DNA of 64,000 nucleotides from Sclerotiophoma versabilis (Eukaryota > Ascomycota > Dothideomycetes > Pleosporales > Didymellaceae), in assembly GCA_012274445.1 (NCBI GenBank), contig JAAROD010000093.1, positions 1,178,001 through 1,242,000 of the forward strand, written 5' to 3'. The notes beneath the pieces were generated by a model that worked only from the letters and a program-made list of their open reading frames with translations, was not told the origin of the DNA and did not search any database. Both the position numbers and the translations under genes were made by a program. This document shows positions 59,083 through 64,000 of this stretch, one piece after another. Position 1 is the stretch's first letter; every line of letters begins with the position of its first letter.

Positions 59083-59569
59083 ATGGGTGGAAGATTGTCA
59101 ACACCCAAAGGAGCCGATGGCATGAACGAGAGCTCAAAGCCGCACTCGAACAATGCGCCTGCCCGCCTCTCGCGGGGTAGGGGTATCATCAATGGCAGGG
59201 TGGGTACTCTTCGAACAGATAGTATGTGCGGATGCTAAGCTCAAACAGACCATTATGGCACCATTAGCTGCCCTCACCATGGCCGGCATCCTCTTTATCT
59301 ACGCAAGAACGTCGATACGTGCCGCTAAGTTGAACGCCAAGAAACACAGAGAAGCAGATGGAGGACAAATCAGCTGGCATAAGGAGAGCCTGAGACGGCA
59401 TGGGCAGCTTGAACGCCTGGACAACGACCGCAGTACCTTGAAAGAGGCGCTTGTTGGTAGCTTTTCCAGGGACAAGAAGAAGCCAAATGCAGATGCCGAA
59501 GAGAAACAGCGTACAGAGTACTCCAAGGATGAGGAGGAGCTACGCAGAATCATAGGCAAGAAGGACTGA
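59083..59569 (+). CDS. Small single-membrane-segment protein (145 aa)
   Basis: Exons 59083-59199 and 59249-59569 with a 49-nt GTGGGT...ACAG intron. The product starts M-G-G-R-L-S, with a possible N-myristoylation Gly at position 2. Membrane segment at about 41-59 (A-P-L-A-A-L-T-M-A-G-I-L-F-I-Y). The rest is highly charged and helical, with many Lys, Glu and Arg. The length and layout resemble small fungal mitochondrial or ER proteins, but I recognise no family. The splice site was chosen because it alone keeps both halves in phase without a stop. Confidence 0.6.
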
Positions 59570-60550
59570 TTGAAGCAACATGTTCCCTGGAAGAGGGATC
59601 TTCAAAATGATTTTCAGGGCTTTGGCGTTCAGGCCAGGAACACGTGTACCACGTTCGATAGCGATTGCATCGGCCGTTGAGCCATGCAGGGCAATGAGGA
59701 TGAGCAGCATTGCCACGTGCAGTTGAACCCTCATCGGTATCAGACTCGGCACCGCAACCGCGAGGAGATGACATGATACATAGGTACAAATAAGCTTGAT
59801 TGAGCTACGGCTACCATGGTTGGGCACCACCTCCGCGGCCGGTAGCCTCTGTCATACATGACAGCTCTGTACCATACATCAGCAGCGTACATTACATTCA
59901 CTGAAGCTGCAAGGCATCGGCAGACAGGCGTCGCACACGACAGTGAAGAGCAGGAGACGTAGCGAACCAAACTAGGCACACAGAATTCGATGTGTCGTTT
60001 GCAACATATGACCGCTCTCTGATTCGCTTAAGCTCTGTAGATGTGGTGTCTGCGAGCTTCACATGCTCATGATTGGAAGACCCCGCATTTGACCAGAGCT
60101 GTGGAGTCGACGCTGAAGCACCTAGACTGACACTGCCATGTGTCTATGGTAGCAATTACATTGCGACAAGCGAGTTCGTGATTCAGTGACAGTCGGTGAA
60201 TTGTGCAGTGTTTTGCATGAGCGATTTGAGATGTCCGGTCAATAGACATGTAGATGGGTAGACTACGGCGCTGCGGCCAATAGCAATCATTTAGGGCGTT
60301 TCGGCGCTGCATAGAACCCCACCAGCATCATCGTGCTCCTCCAACTCAATACGCAGCGCAGCCAAACTTCAGCCATTGTCACCCTCCCTCCTTCGCGATA
60401 GTACACACAAACCCTCCGCCACCGTCGCGCGCCCACTTCGCCCATACCAGCCTGACCTCAAAACGGTCTTGATGGAGCTTGCCCGGCTACTGGCCCAGTC
60501 GCGATTGCCGTAGGAAGACGCCTCGTCTTCCACAGCTAGCGATAGCCAGT
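59570..60550. other. Intergenic, about 980 bp
   Basis: Upstream of the carrier gene. No supported gene. Confidence 0.5.
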
Positions 60551-61990
60551 ATGCCCGAGCAGGAGGGGAGGTCGCAGCAGCTCAACGCCATTACTGGCCC
60601 ACCGAGAGACCTTACGGACGTGTCACGAGCTGTACTGCGCAGCGAGCAGGCCAAACGATGGACCAAGAGATATAGGACTGAAGTCGCAGCGAGCTCCAGC
60701 AGTCTGCTGTCGACAGTCGTCGCGGTAATCTCAATGATCAGGAGGTATCCTGTGCAGCACTTCCGCTAACAGCTCATAGTATCCTCTCGATTCTGTGAAG
60801 ACGCGCCTTCAAGCGTACGTGCACCTCGTCGGCTTTTATAACCACTACTGACTTCGACAGCTACAAGTTCAACTCTTTCAGCGACTGCGTGCGCCACACA
60901 TATCAAACCGAGGGCTTGCATGGATTTTGGCGAGGTACGGCTGCTAGCGTGGGAGTGACTTGGATGTACAGCTGACCCCCCTTTCAACAGGCGTCTGGTC
61001 TCCCTTAGCCAGCATCACCCTCGTTCGAACCGTTTCTTTCTCGATCTACCAGCGCTCAAAATACACCGTCGATGACTGGATATATCAAGCGACCGGAAGC
61101 TCGCCGCTTGTCGTTGCGAATACGAAGGGTGCATGGCCTACTCTATCGACGATATCATGTTTCGGACTTGCAGGAGCAACTGCTGGTGCTACGATAACGG
61201 CCATTGCCTGTGTGTTATGTGATCTGGTCGATTGATATTTGGACTGATGAAGTTATAGGCCCTTTCGAATTGACAAAGCTGAGCGCTCAGATTTCTGTGT
61301 TGATGGCTGACCGCAACGACGGCTGTAAACAAAACGACGCGATACGGAAGAGCTACCAGAACCTTGGAACACTCAAAACAGCGCAGAACTTGGTCAGACA
61401 TCGAGGCTGGACAGGCCTCTATTCTGGCTTCCACTTGCACCTGCGTAAGCACATTGAATAAGCATAAAATTTGGCGGAGACTGATCGATTGCAGTACGAG
61501 ACTCGATTGGTACCGGCATTTATTTCGTCACGTATGAAAGCGTGAAACAGATCCTGGCCAATGCACGAGGCACGTCACCCACACATCCTTTGGCTGTGGT
61601 GATAGCTGGAGGACTGTGCGGTCTCGTTAGCTGGGCTTGTGTAGGCACTCTTCCGCCAAATATTATTCAAAATTTGCTGACTTAGGATCAGATTTTCCCT
61701 ATCGACACCGCGAAGAGTATTTATCAGCGCAACTGCCTTGTCGGCGGCAAAGACAAGCAGACGAGACCAAAAATACAATTCCTCAACCCACGGATGTACC
61801 GAGGTACATCTGACCCAGACCTCACCATTCTGGATCTAGCTAATAACACTTAGGATTGGGTGTTTCCATGTCTCGTTCCTGCGTGGTCAACGCTATTTTC
61901 TTTACCGCATTTGAGTTTACCAAGAAGCGTATCAACCGTATGGAAGTCGACGAAGAGCTTCTGCGTCGATATGAAGAGGGTGCTGACTGA
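60551..61990 (+). CDS. Mitochondrial carrier family protein
   Basis: Eight exons (60551-60724, 60780-60814, 60861-60934, 60991-61209, 61259-61444, 61495-61640, 61686-61803, 61854-61990) encode 362 residues. The three carrier repeats each keep the P-x-[DE]-x-x-[KR]-type signature in varied form: P-L-D-S-V-K at about 60-65, P-F-E-L-T-K and P-I-D-T-A-K. The family moves metabolites across the inner mitochondrial membrane. The first repeat is short before its signature, so the first helix may be partly degenerate or an exon may be missed. The substrate is not clear from the sequence. Exon 2 is only 35 nt. All junctions were set by phase and repeat continuity. Confidence 0.88.
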
Positions 61991-62305
61991 TTTGCCCTCT
62001 ATCCAGGATCTACTATTTTCGACTGTATATGCATAGGATTTGGAGTAGGAGTATGCACATAGGGGCACTTAAGAGTTGTACTGGCGCCACATATGGTATG
62101 TAAGGTAGCATAGATTGAGTACCTATTTACTTGCATAGCATCAAATACGATGCACATTCTTACCGGGCCATTTTCGTCGCCGATCCTTCATTTCGTTCGT
62201 CTACCTTCTGAGTCTTCTTTTTCAGTGGACAGTCTACGCAATAGTGCTCTCAGTCTAACTTTGTCCGGTGCTCCATCGCCATACTCAGTTCCCACCTCAA
62301 CCCAG
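61991..62305. other. Intergenic, convergent
   Basis: 315 bp between the carrier and BTB genes. Nothing seen. Confidence 0.55.
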
Positions 62306-63305
62306 CTAGGTTGTGCCTTGGTGAGCGGGTTTGTTCTCAAAGTCATCAACGCGCATCACTTGACATCTGTCTTCTTTTTCGTCACCCAAACCGTATCCGT
62401 GGTAGTTACAACGGTTCAGGCGTTTCTTCCTGCCGTGCTGCAAGCGCATATACCTGAACGCAACACCAAGTAGAAAGCTGTGGGGAAGCCGAAATCGAAG
62501 CTCTAGCTCCCCATTCTCCTCGGTGTCTGACCCTTCATGCCAGAAGTAGCAATGTGTATCGATCAATGCCTGAAGCACGAGGCTGTTGGGTTGCAGGTAG
62601 TCGTATGCATATATGATTGTTTCGTAATAAGGCACTTGCCGGCCGAGAATCAGACTGTCCACTAAGGCGCTCTCTGACATTTTGAGAAATCCAGTTGCTT
62701 GGAAACGGTCGCCAAACTCGCAAGCCTTGACTCTGGCCAGCTGCATCGTTGTATTCAGATTTAGCTCATCATAGAACCGACCATTCTTGGGGTATTGCTG
62801 GGTGTAGAGCCACTCGAGAAAGATTTCGACTGCCCTAAAGGTGAGCGCACCCTCTTGAACTCCGCGCATTGGCTTACAGGTCTTGCAGTCGACGTCGTCT
62901 AAGCGAATAGCCCTCTCTGCCGCTTCCTTCCAGTTTCCATTCAACGCCCTTTTGAAGTATTCTGAGTGCTGCAAGAGTAGTCCTGGGTGGACGAAGTATT
63001 CGACGTGGTCTGGGCCAATCTCGAGCTTGACTACGTCGTCGCGCATCATTTCCCTATGACCATAATCAGGGTGTGGACGTAGTTGCCAGCATGCTAGAAA
63101 CTGACCCGTAGCGCCGTGTCACTACCTCCATTATCGCTGCGAAATCGGTGGAGGCTCTGAATGCCAGCTTCTTGTGGGATAGTTTGCGAGAAAAGCCGAG
63201 TGGCGAAAAGTTTCGTGAATGGCAAAGGTCAGTGCACAGTGAAGGGGAAGACGAGCAACGGCCGAGCCGTAAGTGACCTTCACCAATACTGTTTCTTCTG
63301 ATCAA
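62306..63305 (-). CDS. BTB/POZ domain protein
   Basis: Exons 63305-63106 and 63053-62306 (51-nt intron, GTCAGT donor) give up to 315 residues. The BTB fold is seen in V-K-L-E-I-G, Y-F-V-H-P-G-L-L-L-Q-H-S-E-Y-F-K-R-A-L and F-L-E-W-L-Y-T-Q-Q-Y-P, followed by a BACK-like helical part (F-G-D-R-F, then L-V-L-Q-A-L-I-D). Such short fungal BTB proteins are numerous and mostly uncharacterised; some bind Cul3. The start is uncertain: the in-frame Met at 63131 would remove 58 residues of non-family sequence. It is the intact relative of two broken genes at 43-46 kb. Confidence 0.8.
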
Positions 63306-64000
63306 ATCGGCATTTGGAAGGTATTTGACAATAGGAAAATGGTGTATAGTAAACAGCAGGTATGAACACTGCGTACAATGTCTCGATACTCACTCAACAA
63401 GCAAGCAAATGAGTAGTTGTTTGCCCAAATTCTTGTGGACAACAACATGACCTACCATCTCAACACGACGATGAGTGATGAGAAGGAACTAGCACAAGAG
63501 GTTAATGGTGGCTACGCCGTTGCGCGCATGATTACTATGGACGAATGAGGTTGTTTCTTTTGGTACTACTGTGTTGCAGAAAGATACCCCAACCGCTGTG
63601 CCGGCGTTCGTTGCGGAATTGAGGTTTCTGCTGAAAGGCGGACTGCCATGATGAGTTATGCCAGTGAAGATTACAAGCATGGATGTGAGTTGGAGGGACT
63701 ACTGGCGCACTTCAGAAGTAAATGTAAGCAGTTACATACACCGACGTGAGTGTGTGCACTCAACCCAAGGAAACCAACCCTCGGCCCATCTATACGTTAT
63801 TGACCACCCCAACGGTTAGCCCAACGCCTTTGTCGCAAGTTCTGCACAATACTGTAGGTAATTTTGACTCTTCCTTCTTGCCTGTGTTCGTTTCGATGTC
63901 GTTGTCGTTATCTTCGCCTCCATTAAGATGATAGTCGTTCGCGTCGAGCGAGCCTTCAGTTGAGCAATTGCAAACCTCACCGTTGCGTACCATTACTCTC
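63306..64000. other. Right edge, no certain gene
   Basis: A minus-strand open frame from 63993 to 63790 is acidic and Asn/Asp rich and could be part of a gene that enters from the right. There is not enough to call it. Confidence 0.4.

Noticed and set aside
1..64000. CRISPR array, intact transposon, viral or rRNA sequence
   Set aside because: No regular spaced repeats, transposase, reverse transcriptase, capsid or rRNA-like sequence was recognised on either strand.

Overview
The window is nuclear DNA of a filamentous ascomycete, most likely a Dothideomycete (Pleosporales-like). The evidence is many 49-70 nt introns with GTRNGT donors and CTRAY branch points, family architectures typical of filamentous fungi (AROM-derived repressor, Zn2Cys6 regulator, WSC protein, DUF7918, fungal CorA-like proteins), GC-rich housekeeping genes separated by AT-rich spacers, and C-to-T/G-to-A decay that resembles repeat-induced point mutation (RIP). 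The class assignment is an inference from protein style; no rDNA or marker locus is present.

Layout. 0-9.8 kb: a cut-off gene with a basic N-terminus, a TRAPPC2L/Tca17 TRAPP subunit, the mitochondrial AAA ATPase Afg1, ornithine carbamoyltransferase, a Tag1/DUF3712-type vacuolar membrane protein and a secreted WSC protein. 10-21 kb: a decayed gene, an 86-residue three-exon protein, a CorA-like membrane protein, an unusual protein kinase, an intron-containing tRNA-Gly(GCC) and a 61-residue SERF/4F5 protein. 21-31 kb: a secreted cupredoxin, the spliceosome-assembly protein SMN, a Nop15/NIFK ribosome-biogenesis factor, COPII coat protein Sec23 and a DUF7918 protein. 31-48 kb is an accessory, gene-poor stretch. 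It holds a degraded DUF7918 relative, a C2H2 regulator resembling the proteasome regulator Rpn4, a small inverted repeat and two broken BTB genes. 48-64 kb: a quinate-repressor-like AROM derivative, a Zn2Cys6 regulator, glutathione reductase, a one-membrane-segment protein, a mitochondrial carrier and an intact BTB protein related to the two broken ones.

Most intact genes are unlinked housekeeping functions (vesicle tethering and coat, mitochondrial quality control, arginine synthesis, redox, ribosome and snRNP assembly). I see no secondary-metabolite cluster, CRISPR array, intact transposon or virus. Exon boundaries were worked out by hand from splice signals and reading-frame continuity.

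The most striking structure is a 186-bp tandem duplication across the convergent 3' ends of afg1 and the ornithine carbamoyltransferase gene. Only the outer copy of each gene end remains coding. The two inner copies have decayed mostly by C-to-T and G-to-A changes.
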